From the NCBI RefSeq assembly GCF_013003915.1, contig NZ_JABAIV010000007.1:229283-293282 (forward strand): a stretch of DNA of 64,000 bases. The letters are read 5' to 3'. This document shows, one piece after another, positions 1-8,287 of the stretch (positions are counted from its first letter, which is position 1; every line of letters starts with the position of its first letter). Both the position numbers and the translations under genes were made by a program. Below the pieces are notes generated by a model that did no database searches, was not told where the DNA came from, and saw only the letters and a list, made by a program, of their open reading frames with translations. Source of the DNA: Telluria aromaticivorans. GTDB taxonomy: Bacteria > Pseudomonadota > Gammaproteobacteria > Burkholderiales > Burkholderiaceae_D.

Positions 1-46
1 GCGGCTGGGGGCAACGCAAGCCTGATGACGCTGGGGGTGTGATTAT

Positions 47-158
47 GTAGGGTGGGCGGCTTCGCCGCCCGCGCGGTGATGGTTAACGGCTCCGATCTCG
101 CGCGCGGCGATCTTGCTGCTAACTATCACCGCGCGGGCGGGAGACCCGCCCACCCTAC
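47..158. repeat. Dispersed inverted repeat, copy 1 (REP/BIME-like)
   Basis: The outer arms begin GTAGGGTGGGCGG and end in its complement CCGCCCACCCTAC with small differences. Each arm carries its own short GC hairpin (GGGCGGCTTCGCCGCCC on the left). Inner arms GCGCGGTGAT and ATCACCGCGC flank a ~40-bp centre. The same design recurs at 20.7, 30.8, 42.3 and 50.6 kb, always between genes, with a fragment at 63.9 kb. A RAYT transposase gene lies beside the 50.6-kb copy, so these are probably its non-autonomous substrates. That link is inferred. Confidence 0.8.
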
Positions 159-223
159 GGGATTGAGGTGTAATCTTTGCAGTAGCCGTAGCTGGAGACA
201 ATTCTTATAAATTGGAGGCAGAC

Positions 224-1339
224 ATGCTAGTAGGCGTACCAAAGGAGATCAAGAACCACGAGTACCGGGTCGGGCTCACGCCGCCGTCGGTGCGCGAGCT
301 GACCTTACGCGGGGTCGACGTCATCGTGCAGCAGGGCGCCGGCGAGCAGATCGGGCTGTCGGACGCGCAGTACGTGGCGGCCGGCGCCACCATGGTCGCC
401 ACGGCCAAGGAGATCTTCGGCCGCGCCGACATGGTGGTCAAGGTCAAGGAACCGCAGCCGGTCGAGTGCGCGATGCTGCGCGAAGGGCAGATCCTCTACA
501 CCTACCTGCACCTGGCACCCGATCCCGAGCAAACTGCCGCGCTGGTGAAATCCGGCGCGGTCTGCATCGCCTATGAAACCATCACCGGTACGGGCGGCGG
601 CTTGCCGCTGCTGGCGCCGATGAGCGAAGTGGCCGGCCGCATGTCGATCCAGGCCGGCGCCGCCCACCTCGAGAAATCCAAGGGCGGCATGGGCCTGCTG
701 CTGGGCGGCGTGCCGGGCGTGGCGCCTGGCCACGTGGTCATCATCGGCGCCGGCGTGGTCGGCACCAATGCGCTGCAGATGGCCGTCGGTACCGGTGCGC
801 GCGTAACGGTGCTGGATAAAAACGTCGACCGCCTGCGCCAGCTCGATCTCGTCTACGGCAACCGCATCGCCACGGTCTATTCCAACGCCCACTCGATCGA
901 GGAAGCGGTTCTATCCGCCGACCTGGTGATCGGCGGCGTGCTGGTGCCGGGCGCCGCGGCGCCCAAGCTGGTCACCCGCGACATGATCTCGCGCATGAAG
1001 AAGGGCGCGGTGGTGGTGGACGTGGCGATCGACCAGGGCGGCTGCTTCGAGACCTCGCATGCGACCACCCATGCCGACCCGACGTTTGTCGTCGATGGCG
1101 TGATCCACTACTGCGTGGCGAACATGCCGGGTGCGGTGGCGCGCACCTCGACCTTCGCGCTGAACAACGCCACCATCGGCCACGCCGTGGCACTGGCCAC
1201 CAAGGGCTGGCGCCAGGCGCTGTCGGACGATGTCCATCTGCGCAATGGCCTGAACGTCTGCCAGGGAAAAGTGACTTACCAGGCCGTTGCCCGCGACCTG
1301 GGCTACGACTTCGTGCCGGCCGAATCGCTGCTGGGCTAG
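224..1339 (+). CDS. ald: Alanine dehydrogenase
   Basis: NAD-dependent alanine dehydrogenase, which interconverts L-alanine and pyruvate plus ammonium in the cytoplasm. The 371-residue length equals that of the family. The expected active-site residues fall at standard positions: Arg15 in [10 protein letters not shown], Lys75 in VKVKEP, His96 in YTYLHLAP and Asp270 in VVVDVAID. The Rossmann motif GAGVVG is near residue 175, with Asp198 ending the second strand for NAD preference. I chose the ATG at 224 over an in-frame TTG at 212 because GGAGGC (214-219) is a good ribosome site for it. The gene converges on the nucleosidase gene and the two stop codons share one CTAG (1336-1339). Confidence 0.95.
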   Translation: MLVGVPKEIKNHEYRVGLTPPSVRELTLRGVDVIVQQGAGEQIGLSDAQYVAAGATMVATAKEIFGRADMVVKVKEPQPVECAMLREGQILYTYLHLAPDPEQTAALVKSGAVCIAYETITGTGGGLPLLAPMSEVAGRMSIQAGAAHLEKSKGGMGLLLGGVPGVAPGHVVIIGAGVVGTNALQMAVGTGARVTVLDKNVDRLRQLDLVYGNRIATVYSNAHSIEEAVLSADLVIGGVLVPGAAAPKLVTRDMISRMKKGAVVVDVAIDQGGCFETSHATTHADPTFVVDGVIHYCVANMPGAVARTSTFALNNATIGHAVALATKGWRQALSDDVHLRNGLNVCQGKVTYQAVARDLGYDFVPAESLLG

Positions 1340-2103
1340 CGTACCGAGGTACCCAAATCCCGGCAAACGCGCCGGGTGATGTGGAAAGCATACTGCGCGG
1401 CCACCGATTTCACGAAGCGCATGAAATCGATGGCCGCGTTTTCATTGGCGTTGTCGGAAATCGTGCGGATCACCGCGCAGGGCACGCCCAGCTCATGGCA
1501 CACCTGCGCCACCGCGGCGCCTTCCATTTCCACCGCCACCAGCCCTGGCAGGGCCGCGTTGAGCCCTGCCAGGTGCGCACGGTCGGTCATGAACTGGTCG
1601 CCGCTCGCCACCAGGCCACGGTGCACGCGCGGCTGCAGCAGGCCGAATGCACGGCGTTCGCCCTCGCCCACCGCGTCCAGGAAATCCTGCTCCAAAAAAT
1701 CGTGGGCGGCGCGCGAGAGGCGCATCGACAGCTGCGGGTCGGGCTGGAAGTGGCTCAGGCCCGTCAGCGGCACCTCGAAACGCGGAAACAGCGGGCTGGC
1801 ATCCAGGTCGTGCTGGACCAGGGCTTCGGCCACCACGATATCCCCGACCTGAACGGTTTTATCCCCGGCGCCGGCCACCCCGGTGAACAGGATGTGGGTA
1901 ACTCCGAACTTTTCCACAAGGGTGGTGGCGGTCATGGCCGCCGCAACCTTCCCAATTCGCGACAAAACGCACACAGCGTCGATTTCCCATAGCTGCCCAA
2001 GGGTGTAGGCACGTTTTCCGTGGATGAGCGTGGCGGGGCCTCTCATGGCCTCCACGAGCCCCTGCTGTTCTTCCGCCAGCGCGCTGATGATCCCTAACCG
2101 CAT
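1336..2103 (-). CDS. mtnN: 5'-methylthioadenosine/S-adenosylhomocysteine nucleosidase
   Basis: Hydrolyses 5'-methylthioadenosine and S-adenosylhomocysteine to adenine and the ribose thioether, clearing by-products of polyamine synthesis and methylation. The 255-residue protein has the purine-phosphorylase fold: the N-terminal ISALAEE glutamates, [11 protein letters not shown] with the ribose-binding Glu, and TISDNAN with the catalytic Asp. It is slightly longer than the ~230-residue enterobacterial enzyme because of an insert after LSHFQPDP. It lies 87 bp downstream of the secreted PHP-protein gene on the same strand, and its stop overlaps that of ald. Cotranscription with the upstream gene is possible but no functional link is obvious. 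Confidence 0.9.
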   Translation of the reverse strand: MRLGIISALAEEQQGLVEAMRGPATLIHGKRAYTLGQLWEIDAVCVLSRIGKVAAAMTATTLVEKFGVTHILFTGVAGAGDKTVQVGDIVVAEALVQHDLDASPLFPRFEVPLTGLSHFQPDPQLSMRLSRAAHDFLEQDFLDAVGEGERRAFGLLQPRVHRGLVASGDQFMTDRAHLAGLNAALPGLVAVEMEGAAVAQVCHELGVPCAVIRTISDNANENAAIDFMRFVKSVAAQYAFHITRRVCRDLGTSVR

Positions 2104-2190
2104 ATTTTTCTACCGTGATTGCCGGGTCACGATGATAACCGGCGCGCGCAGCCCAGTCGCAAAAGCCCGGGCTGCTGCACCGAACAACGC

Positions 2191-4704
2191 TTACTGCACC
2201 GTCAGCGCCACGTCATCGACCAGGAAGGTCGTCTGCAGCGACGAATCCTCGGCCGCGGCGAAGAAGACTTGCACCGTCTGGCCCTTGTAGGCCGTCAGGT
2301 CGACCGTCCTTTGCACGTAGCCGGTGCCCTTGTTCAGGTTCGAATAGGTGGCCGGCGTGGCCAGGACGGTGCCGCCGCTGCTGCGCACCTGCAGCTTGAG
2401 CGTGTCGAAGGCGGAGGTGGTGGTCGTTTCCGCCGACCCGACCTGCAGCCAGAACGACAGCGTCGCGCTGGCGGCACTCGAAGGAATGGCGACCTGCTGG
2501 TAAAGGTTGTCGGTGCGCGTCGCGCCGGTGCCGGCAAATTTCGCTTCCCAGCTGCCGGTGCGTGGCGCCGTGGCAGCGGCGTTGTTGATGATGCCGCTGC
2601 CGCCGCTCCAGGACACCGCACCCGACTCGAAGCCCGGGTTGGCCAGCAGCTGGGTGCCGCCGGTACCGCCGCCGTTGGTGATGCTGAACGCCGCCGCGCT
2701 CGAGGTGGCGACATTGCCGGCCGCGTCATAGGCCTTGGCCGTCAGGGTATGCGCGCCGTTCGACAGCGTGGTCGAATTGAGCGTCATCGAGTAGGGCGCG
2801 GCGGTGTCGGTCCCTGTCAGCAGGTTATCCACATAGAACTCGACCTTGGTGACGCCGACGTTGTCGCTGGCAGTGGCCGACAGCGTGATCGTGCCGCTGC
2901 TGCCGGACTCGCTGGCGCTGACTGTCGGCGCGACGGTGTCGCCGGATCCTGCCGCCTGCGTGACCCAGATTGGCGCCGACCACAGGATCTTGCCGTCGCT
3001 CTGGGTGATCTTCGCATAGTAGAAATGCTCGCCCAGGCTTGGGGTGATGGTCGTATTCGCGCTGGTCGACAACTGGGTCACTGTGCCGTTGCGCTTGGGG
3101 ACGCCCTCGAAAATCGCCACCGACGACACGGTCTTGCCCGAGGTGTTGGCGAAGTTCGCCACCAGGGTCAAAGGGCCGCTGTTGGTGATGCGCTCGCCCA
3201 TCACGCGGCCATTCGCCGTAAGTACCAGCTGCGACGTCTTGTCCATGGTCGCGAACACGCGCCGTGCGCGCAGCGCGTCGACGAAGCTGGCGTTGGTCAG
3301 CGCTGTGCCGGTCGGGATCAGGACACCGGTACGGTTGGTGTAGGAAGCGCCCCAGTTGGCGCAATGGTTGTCCTGGTTGGTGGTGAAGGCAATATGAAAG
3401 CCCGCTTCGAGCGCTTTCTTGCAGGCGCTTTCATAGGTACTGCGGCCGGTTTCGGATTCCGTGGTGTTGGTCGAGAAGGCAGAAGTGTTCATCACTTCGC
3501 ACAGCGCCATCGCCTCGTCGCCGTCGGCGGTATAGCCCAGCGCCACGCCGTTCACGAGGAACTGGCCGCTGGTCTCGGGGTGGTTGAACTGGCCGATGTA
3601 GCCGCGGTTTTTCATCAAGGTGTACAGCGCCGCGTAGTCGGTCTTGGCGGTAAAGGCGTCGCCCAGCAGCTGGTTGCTGGCGTTGTATTCCCATTGCAGC
3701 AGCTCGGTGCTGTTCAGGATATTCAGGTGGCCGCCATTGTTGATCACGCCCCATTCCAGGCCATACACGGCGAGGAAGTTCGGGTTGGCCAGGTTGAAGT
3801 CCGCGGCCGCTTTCAGGCCGGCCGCATACAGCGCCTTGGCAGTGGCCGGACTGGCCGCCGTGTTGGTCGAGCTCGAGCCGTCGTACATGTGGTTGTGCTC
3901 CGACGCCATCAGGATGTCGAGGCCCCGGTTCTTCGCATAGGTGAACGCGTCGGTCGGGCCGAAGGCGCCGGCTTGCGGACTCTCCGAACTGGTGCAGGAC
4001 GCCAGTGCGCCGCCGCCATCGCTGTGATTGGTCTGGCTGTGCAGGTTGGCGTAGTAGACGGTGTAGGGCAGCGAGGCGGTGGCCGGCACCGATGCGGGCG
4101 ACACGGTTCCCGGGATCGCCTGGGTGCTGCCTGATTTTGCAGCAGCAGGCGACGCGGATTCCTTGCCGGCGCCGGTCGGCAGCGGCTGAAAGGCCGGCAT
4201 CGGTACGGCGCCGGCATCGCCCACGACGATGTCCCAGCTTTGTTCGATGCGGTGGCCGCTGTCGTTCCTGGCGTCGAGGATGGCGCCGATCTCTGCGCCG
4301 GACAGCTTGCGGTTGGCGCGCCCGTCTTTTTCCTTGGCCACCGCGATCATCCGCACCTGGTAGATGCCGTCGCGCAGGGCAGGGTCGCCCGCACGTCCGG
4401 CCCAGTTCACCTTGACGTCCACTGCCTTTTTCGACAGCAGCTCGCTGCCTTGCCAGCGTTCGATGATGCGCTGCGCCGGATCCACCAATTCGAGGCGCCA
4501 GGCGATGTCGTGGGCCTGTTCGACGAAGGGATAGCTGAACTTGAGCGCAAATGTGCGCCCTTCCTGGGCAGATACCGCTGCGTTGTAGGGCGCATGCAGG
4601 GTGGCTTCGAACTCGCGGTGATCCGCTTCCGAAGCAAAACCTGCCTGGCTGATGCCAAGCGCCAGGACCAACGGCAGCAACTTCAAGGTGTGAATACGAC
4701 GCAT
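2191..4704 (-). CDS. Secreted PHP-domain protein with Ig-like and C-terminal jelly-roll domains
   Basis: A predicted exported protein of 837 residues; the substrate is unknown. A signal peptide (MRRIHTLKLLPLVLALGISQ, cleavage near AGFA) is followed by an N-terminal domain (25-165), an Ala/Pro/Ser linker (165-212) and a PHP-type metal-dependent phosphoesterase domain beginning YYANLHSQTNHSDG (His222, His227) with SEHNHMYDG further on. After this come a bacterial Ig-like domain (about 600-685, DTVAPTVSASES onward) and a C-terminal ~150-residue domain opening LLANPGFESGAVSW, like those ending many secreted hydrolases in this group. An upstream extension of the frame is possible, but the ATG at 4704 directly precedes the signal peptide and has a GAGGGG ribosome site. 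Related secreted PHP proteins are often annotated DUF3604-like; I cannot confirm that assignment. Confidence 0.8.
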   Translation of the reverse strand: MRRIHTLKLLPLVLALGISQAGFASEADHREFEATLHAPYNAAVSAQEGRTFALKFSYPFVEQAHDIAWRLELVDPAQRIIERWQGSELLSKKAVDVKVNWAGRAGDPALRDGIYQVRMIAVAKEKDGRANRKLSGAEIGAILDARNDSGHRIEQSWDIVVGDAGAVPMPAFQPLPTGAGKESASPAAAKSGSTQAIPGTVSPASVPATASLPYTVYYANLHSQTNHSDGGGALASCTSSESPQAGAFGPTDAFTYAKNRGLDILMASEHNHMYDGSSSTNTAASPATAKALYAAGLKAAADFNLANPNFLAVYGLEWGVINNGGHLNILNSTELLQWEYNASNQLLGDAFTAKTDYAALYTLMKNRGYIGQFNHPETSGQFLVNGVALGYTADGDEAMALCEVMNTSAFSTNTTESETGRSTYESACKKALEAGFHIAFTTNQDNHCANWGASYTNRTGVLIPTGTALTNASFVDALRARRVFATMDKTSQLVLTANGRVMGERITNSGPLTLVANFANTSGKTVSSVAIFEGVPKRNGTVTQLSTSANTTITPSLGEHFYYAKITQSDGKILWSAPIWVTQAAGSGDTVAPTVSASESGSSGTITLSATASDNVGVTKVEFYVDNLLTGTDTAAPYSMTLNSTTLSNGAHTLTAKAYDAAGNVATSSAAAFSITNGGGTGGTQLLANPGFESGAVSWSGGSGIINNAAATAPRTGSWEAKFAGTGATRTDNLYQQVAIPSSAASATLSFWLQVGSAETTTTSAFDTLKLQVRSSGGTVLATPATYSNLNKGTGYVQRTVDLTAYKGQTVQVFFAAAEDSSLQTTFLVDDVALTVQ

Positions 4705-4931
4705 GTTTGAGTCCCCTCGTTTCTCTTTGTTATGAAAAAGTACAAACTTTGACAACAATGCATGACACATTGATGACAAACAAGCACTTTTTATTGGGAA
4801 CTCAACAGTTGTTGTCAATACGCTGAAACCAAGGTGCAGACGACGACGAGTCCGTGCCGTTGACGTAATCCGTGCGCAAGGCAACTTTGACCAGCCCCTG
4901 CGGCTCGCCAGAGGACGACCAGGCGATGAAC

Positions 4932-5083
4932 TGTGCATAAGCTCCGGGTTGTTCACACAGTGTTTGCATTTCCGGGGGGTGGTCATCGCGATCGGCTGGC
5001 CACAAGGCCATGCGCAGCACAGCCAGCCGGGTTGTTCGATGGATATACACCGTTTGATCGAGCTCATGGATCGCCTTTTCACA
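4932..5083. other. Degenerate DnaA-box cluster beside the origin-like modules
   Basis: This lies in the gene-free gap. 4932-4940 reads TGTGCATAA, the complement of a perfect TTATNCACA box. 17 bp further on is TTGTTCACA (4949-4957, one mismatch). The same 17-bp step recurs within each module downstream. Weaker sites are GATGGATAT (5038-5046) and CTTTTCACA (5075-5083), each with two mismatches. No DnaA-trio-like run is visible here, so this may be a decayed fourth module or an auxiliary binding cluster. No coding sequence is credible between 4705 and 5168. Confidence 0.45.
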
Positions 5084-5168
5084 GGAGATGAGCCCCCGTT
5101 TTGCCTGTCTTACCGGTGGAAGGAGTGGCAAGTCCACGTCTGGGTTTTCCCAAAGCGGTGTTTCAGGG

Positions 5169-5394
5169 TTTTAGTTAACTAAGATGTATATATAAAACTA
5201 GTAATAGTTAGTAAACGTGAGCTCTTCTGTTGATAAGTCGCGTTTACTCCACAAAATCAAGCACTTGCGCCTTCATTTGGGTGCGGGACAAAGCTTGTGC
5301 GCAGATTGAACGGATGGTGGACAGATTTTGAGTCAGTCGAGAATTGTCCTGTTCTGCACATCTGCTCCTGTGGATATACATCGACTTACCCACA
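5169..5394 (+). other. Origin-like module 1 (AT-rich segment, DnaA-trio-like run, DnaA boxes)
   Basis: Order on the plus strand: AT-rich TTTTAGTTAACTAAGATG; a trio-like run TAGTAATAG at 5199-5207, continuing TTAGTAAACG; DnaA box TGTTGATAA at 5228-5236 (one mismatch); ATCAAGCACTT at 5256; GGACAGATTT at 5319; TTCTGCACA at 5352; TGTGGATAT at 5369; TTACCCACA at 5386. The last three are one-mismatch boxes in 17-bp steps. Relative to the proximal box the offsets are +28, +91, +124, +141 and +158, matching modules 2 and 3 within one base. The trio, short spacer and reverse-oriented box match the polarity of the bacterial basal unwinding element described for Bacillus. The copy is the most diverged of the three. 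Confidence 0.75.
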
Positions 5395-5701
5395 GACGCG
5401 TCATCGATATTCAGGCTAAAAACCGGTTTTGCAGCCTGGTGGATGTCCAGCATGACGGCGTTGTGGGCCGGGTTGGCGGCTTGGTGGAGTCATCAGGGTT
5501 CGGCTGTTCTGGTTTGCCAGGCTTCGATCGCGTCATGTCATCACGTTTCAGTCCTTGCCGAACTTCGCGATCAACGAGCCGGTCGTGCCGGCGATGGCGA
5601 ACCTGGTTCTGGTTGTTGAACGAATACGCCTGCAAGCCTTTGGGCTTCCGGATGTTTAGCGCTTGTGAGCGCTGAATTCCGGAAAGTTGTTGGGTTTATT
5701 G

Positions 5702-5924
5702 TTTTAGTTAACTAGGTTGTATACAAAATAGTAGTAATAGTAAACGCCAACTTATTTGTGGATAAGCCCGGTTTTTTCCACAGCATCAAGCACTTACAAC
5801 CGTTTCAAGTTGCTGTACAAGCAGTGTTTGTAAACTGTAGGGAAGTTGGACAGATTTCAGTCCAGGCTGTTTTACGAGCTGTTCTACACATTCGATCCTG
5901 TGGATATCCCAACTGTTTTCCACA
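5702..5924 (+). other. Origin-like module 2, the best match to an unwinding element
   Basis: AT-rich TTTTAGTTAACTAGG leads into TAG-TAG-TAA-TAG-TAA (5729-5743), then ACGCC and a perfect reverse DnaA box TGTGGATAA at 5757-5765. TTTTCCACA follows at 5774-5782. The conserved non-box motifs ATCAAGCACTT (5785) and GGACAGATTT (5848) sit at +28 and +91 from the proximal box. The distal trio of boxes is TTCTACACA (5882), TGTGGATAT (5899) and TTTTCCACA (5916), again in 17-bp steps. Sequence between the motifs differs from module 1 while spacing is retained, which suggests selection on spacing and not a recent duplication. About 305 bp separate it from module 1; I see no gene there. Confidence 0.8.
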
Positions 5925-6070
5925 GGTGCTTGCAGACCGTTTTTAAAAAAAAGCGTGCAGACGGTTTTGGAAGAAGGGACGAGGCGAGTTGAAGCGTCGT
6001 CGTTTGACGCGTCCGGCTTGTCGGATCGACACGACGCGACCAAGAAAAAAAAGTTTTAAAAGTTTTTAAA

Positions 6071-6296
6071 GGTTTACAAGTTAAGTAGATATACAAAATA
6101 GTAGTAATAGTTAACGGCAGCCCTGTTCTGTGGAGAAGCCAGTTAAGGCGTGAAGAATCAAGCGCTTACAGAAGGTATAAGGCGGTGCACGGCTTGCATG
6201 TGCAAACGGTCCAAACATTGGACAACAATTTGGGATCGCCAAAACACCTCGGTTCTGCACAAACCGTACCTGTGGATATCAAGAACCTTATCCACA
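6071..6296 (+). other. Origin-like module 3 with a perfect distal DnaA box
   Basis: Preceded by an A/T tract (about 6042-6070) that could ease unwinding. GATATACAAAATAG leads to TAG-TAG-TAA-TAG (6099-6110) and TTAACGG, then box TGTGGAGAA (6129-6137, one mismatch). ATCAAGCGCTT lies at 6157 (+28) and GGACAACAATTT at 6220 (+91). The distal boxes are TTCTGCACA (6253), TGTGGATAT (6271) and a perfect TTATCCACA (6288-6296). Spacing of the last two is again 17 bp. The 186 bp from here to the oxidoreductase start probably hold its promoter and leader; I see no gene in them. Confidence 0.8.
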
Positions 6297-6482
6297 GATG
6301 GGCTCTGGACATCCGTTTACGTTCTGGTAAGCTTGCCTCAACGAATCGCAAACGGAGGGGTGATGGAGCTTGCTGCGCTGTGTCGACTGCCCCTGCCAGG
6401 CTTGCCTGGTAACGGCGAGGCATGTCCATGTGCGAACGGCACCAGGGTCGGCCTCGTGGCCGGCTTGCGGGGACAGTAGCCA

Positions 6483-8117
6483 GTGGAATCGGTTGGCGAG
6501 TACGACTACATCATCGTCGGGGCTGGCACATCGGGCTGCGTCCTGGCCAACCGCCTGAGCCGCAACCGCGAGATCAATGTCTTGCTGCTCGAAGCGGGCG
6601 GCAAGGACGATTACCTGTGGATCCACATCCCGGTCGGCTACCTGCATTGCATCGGCAATCCGCGCACCGACTGGCTGTTCCGCACCGAAGCCGAGGCGGG
6701 ATTGAACGGCCGCTCGCTCATCTATCCGCGGGGGAAAGTGCTGGGCGGCAGCTCGTCGATCAACGGCATGATCTACATGCGGGGCCAGCCGCTCGACTAT
6801 GAGCGCTGGGCCGAAGAAACAGGCGACGATAGCTGGCGCTGGGACAAGGTATTGCCGCTGTTCCGGCGCAGCGAAGACCACTATGCCGGGGCCAGCGAAC
6901 TGCATGGCGCCGGCGGCGAATGGCGGGTGGAACAGCAGCGGCTCTCGTGGAAGATCCTGGATGCCTTCCGCGAAGCAGCAGCAGAGACCGGCATCCCGAA
7001 AATCGGCGACCTGAATGCCGGCCTGGGCGAGGGCTCTGCCTATTTCGAGGTCAACCAGCGCCGCGGCATCCGCCTGAATACGGCCAAGGCGTTCCTCAGG
7101 CCGGCAGCGCACCGTCCGAACCTGACGATCATGACCGGCTGCCACGTCGAACGTTTGCTGTTTGCCGAAACGCCGCAAGGCACGGTCTGCACCGGCGTGC
7201 AATTTACCGGTGGCGGCCAGGCTTTATATGCCAGCGCGCAGCGGGAAACCCTGCTCGCAGCAGGGGCGGTCGGTTCGCCGCAGATCCTGCAGTTGTCCGG
7301 CATCGGCGCAGCTGGGGAACTCCAGCGCCACGGGATCGTACCGGTGGCGGACCTGCCCGGCGTCGGCGCCAACCTGCAAGACCACCTGCAACTGCGGATG
7401 ATTTTCAAGGTGCAGGGCGTCACTACCCTGAATACGCTCGCCACTAACTGGTTCGGCAAGACCCTGATCGGGCTCGAATACGCCTTGTTCCAGAGCGGGC
7501 CGATGTCGATGGCGCCTTCCCAGCTTGGCGCGTTTGCCAAATCGTCGCCACACCAGCCTGCACCCGACCTGCAATTCCACGTCCAGCCGCTGTCGCTCGA
7601 CAAATTCGGCGACCCGCTGCACCGCTTCCCGGCCTTTACGGCCAGCGTCTGCAACCTGCAGCCGACTTCGCGCGGCCATGTGCGAATTGCGTCAAGCGAC
7701 AGTTATGCGGCGCCGAAGATTACGCCTAACTACCTGAGTACCGAGCTTGATCGCAAGACCGCCGCCGCGGCGCTGGCGCTGACGCGCCGCATCGTGGCCG
7801 CACCGGCGCTCTCTGGCTACCAGCCCCAGGAATTCATGCCGGGGCCGCAATACCAGACCGAGGAAGAACTCGCCCAGGCGGCAGGGCTGGTCGGCACCAC
7901 GATTTTCCATCCGGTCGGCACTTGCCGCATGGGGCGGAGCGACGATCCGATGGCGGTGGTCGACAGCCGCCTGCGGGTGCGCGGTGTGAAAAACCTGCGC
8001 GTGGTCGATGCGTCGATCATGCCTTTCATTACCTCGGGAAATACGAATTCACCGACGATCATGATCGCGGAAAAGGCAGCGCAAGACATCCTGGCCCAAC
8101 ACGAGGCAGCCACCTGA
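6483..8117 (+). CDS. GMC-family FAD-dependent oxidoreductase (choline dehydrogenase-like)
   Basis: Flavin-dependent alcohol dehydrogenase or oxidase of the glucose-methanol-choline family; the substrate cannot be told from sequence. The 544 residues contain the N-terminal FAD motif YIIVGAGTSGCVLANRLS, the first GMC signature around GKVLGGSSSINGMIYMRG, the second around GAVGSPQILQLSGIG, and a C-terminal catalytic region with FHPVGTCRMG and NTNSPTIMIAEKAA. The start is GTG at 6483 with GGGGA ten bases upstream; no nearby ATG fits the conserved N-terminus. Its 5' side abuts the origin-like modules, so its promoter lies within or just after module 3. A liv-type transporter follows on the same strand, separated by a hairpin. 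Confidence 0.85.
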   Translation: MESVGEYDYIIVGAGTSGCVLANRLSRNREINVLLLEAGGKDDYLWIHIPVGYLHCIGNPRTDWLFRTEAEAGLNGRSLIYPRGKVLGGSSSINGMIYMRGQPLDYERWAEETGDDSWRWDKVLPLFRRSEDHYAGASELHGAGGEWRVEQQRLSWKILDAFREAAAETGIPKIGDLNAGLGEGSAYFEVNQRRGIRLNTAKAFLRPAAHRPNLTIMTGCHVERLLFAETPQGTVCTGVQFTGGGQALYASAQRETLLAAGAVGSPQILQLSGIGAAGELQRHGIVPVADLPGVGANLQDHLQLRMIFKVQGVTTLNTLATNWFGKTLIGLEYALFQSGPMSMAPSQLGAFAKSSPHQPAPDLQFHVQPLSLDKFGDPLHRFPAFTASVCNLQPTSRGHVRIASSDSYAAPKITPNYLSTELDRKTAAAALALTRRIVAAPALSGYQPQEFMPGPQYQTEEELAQAAGLVGTTIFHPVGTCRMGRSDDPMAVVDSRLRVRGVKNLRVVDASIMPFITSGNTNSPTIMIAEKAAQDILAQHEAAT

Positions 8118-8124
8118 ATAAGTT

Positions 8125-8152
8125 CCCGGTTGTGCAAACTTGCACAACCGGG
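8125..8152 (+). terminator. Strong hairpin after the GMC oxidoreductase gene
   Basis: A perfect 13-bp stem, CCCGGTTGTGCAA pairing with TTGCACAACCGGG around a two-base loop, begins 8 bp after the oxidoreductase stop. No T-run follows on the plus strand, so it is not a canonical intrinsic terminator. It may end or protect the upstream mRNA, or act as a protein-binding palindrome before the transporter promoter. Confidence 0.45.
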
Positions 8153-8199
8153 GTGCGCCAATACGGCAGATTCGCACCGGATCCAGCAGCGCGGCTGTA

Positions 8200-8228
8200 T
8201 TGTGGCAACCGGGTCTTGTATGTATTAT
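8200..8228 (+). promoter_or_regulatory. Possible sigma70 promoter for the liv operon
   Basis: TTGTGG (8200-8205) and TATTAT (8223-8228) are separated by 17 bp and lie 60 bp before livG. The -35 matches the consensus in only four of six positions, so this is a plausible candidate only. Confidence 0.35.
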
Positions 8229-8287
8229 TTGGCAAGCTACTCTCGCGCACTTCCTGTCGTTTACAGCACCACGGGTCTGGAGATTCA

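Noticed and set aside
2119..4134. Long plus-strand open frame opposite the PHP protein
   Set aside because: Arg/Gly/Ala-rich composition typical of antisense frames in high-GC DNA; the minus-strand protein has a signal peptide and recognisable domains.
5169..6296. The three modules as a CRISPR array or plasmid iteron set
   Set aside because: Unit spacing is irregular (530 and 370 bp), the units are imperfect, there are no cas or rep genes, and the shared elements are DnaA boxes.
5244..6479. Several 60-115-residue frames within the gene-free gap
   Set aside because: They overlap the DnaA-box modules, show no ribosome sites or family resemblance, and differ between the three modules while the DNA motifs keep their spacing.
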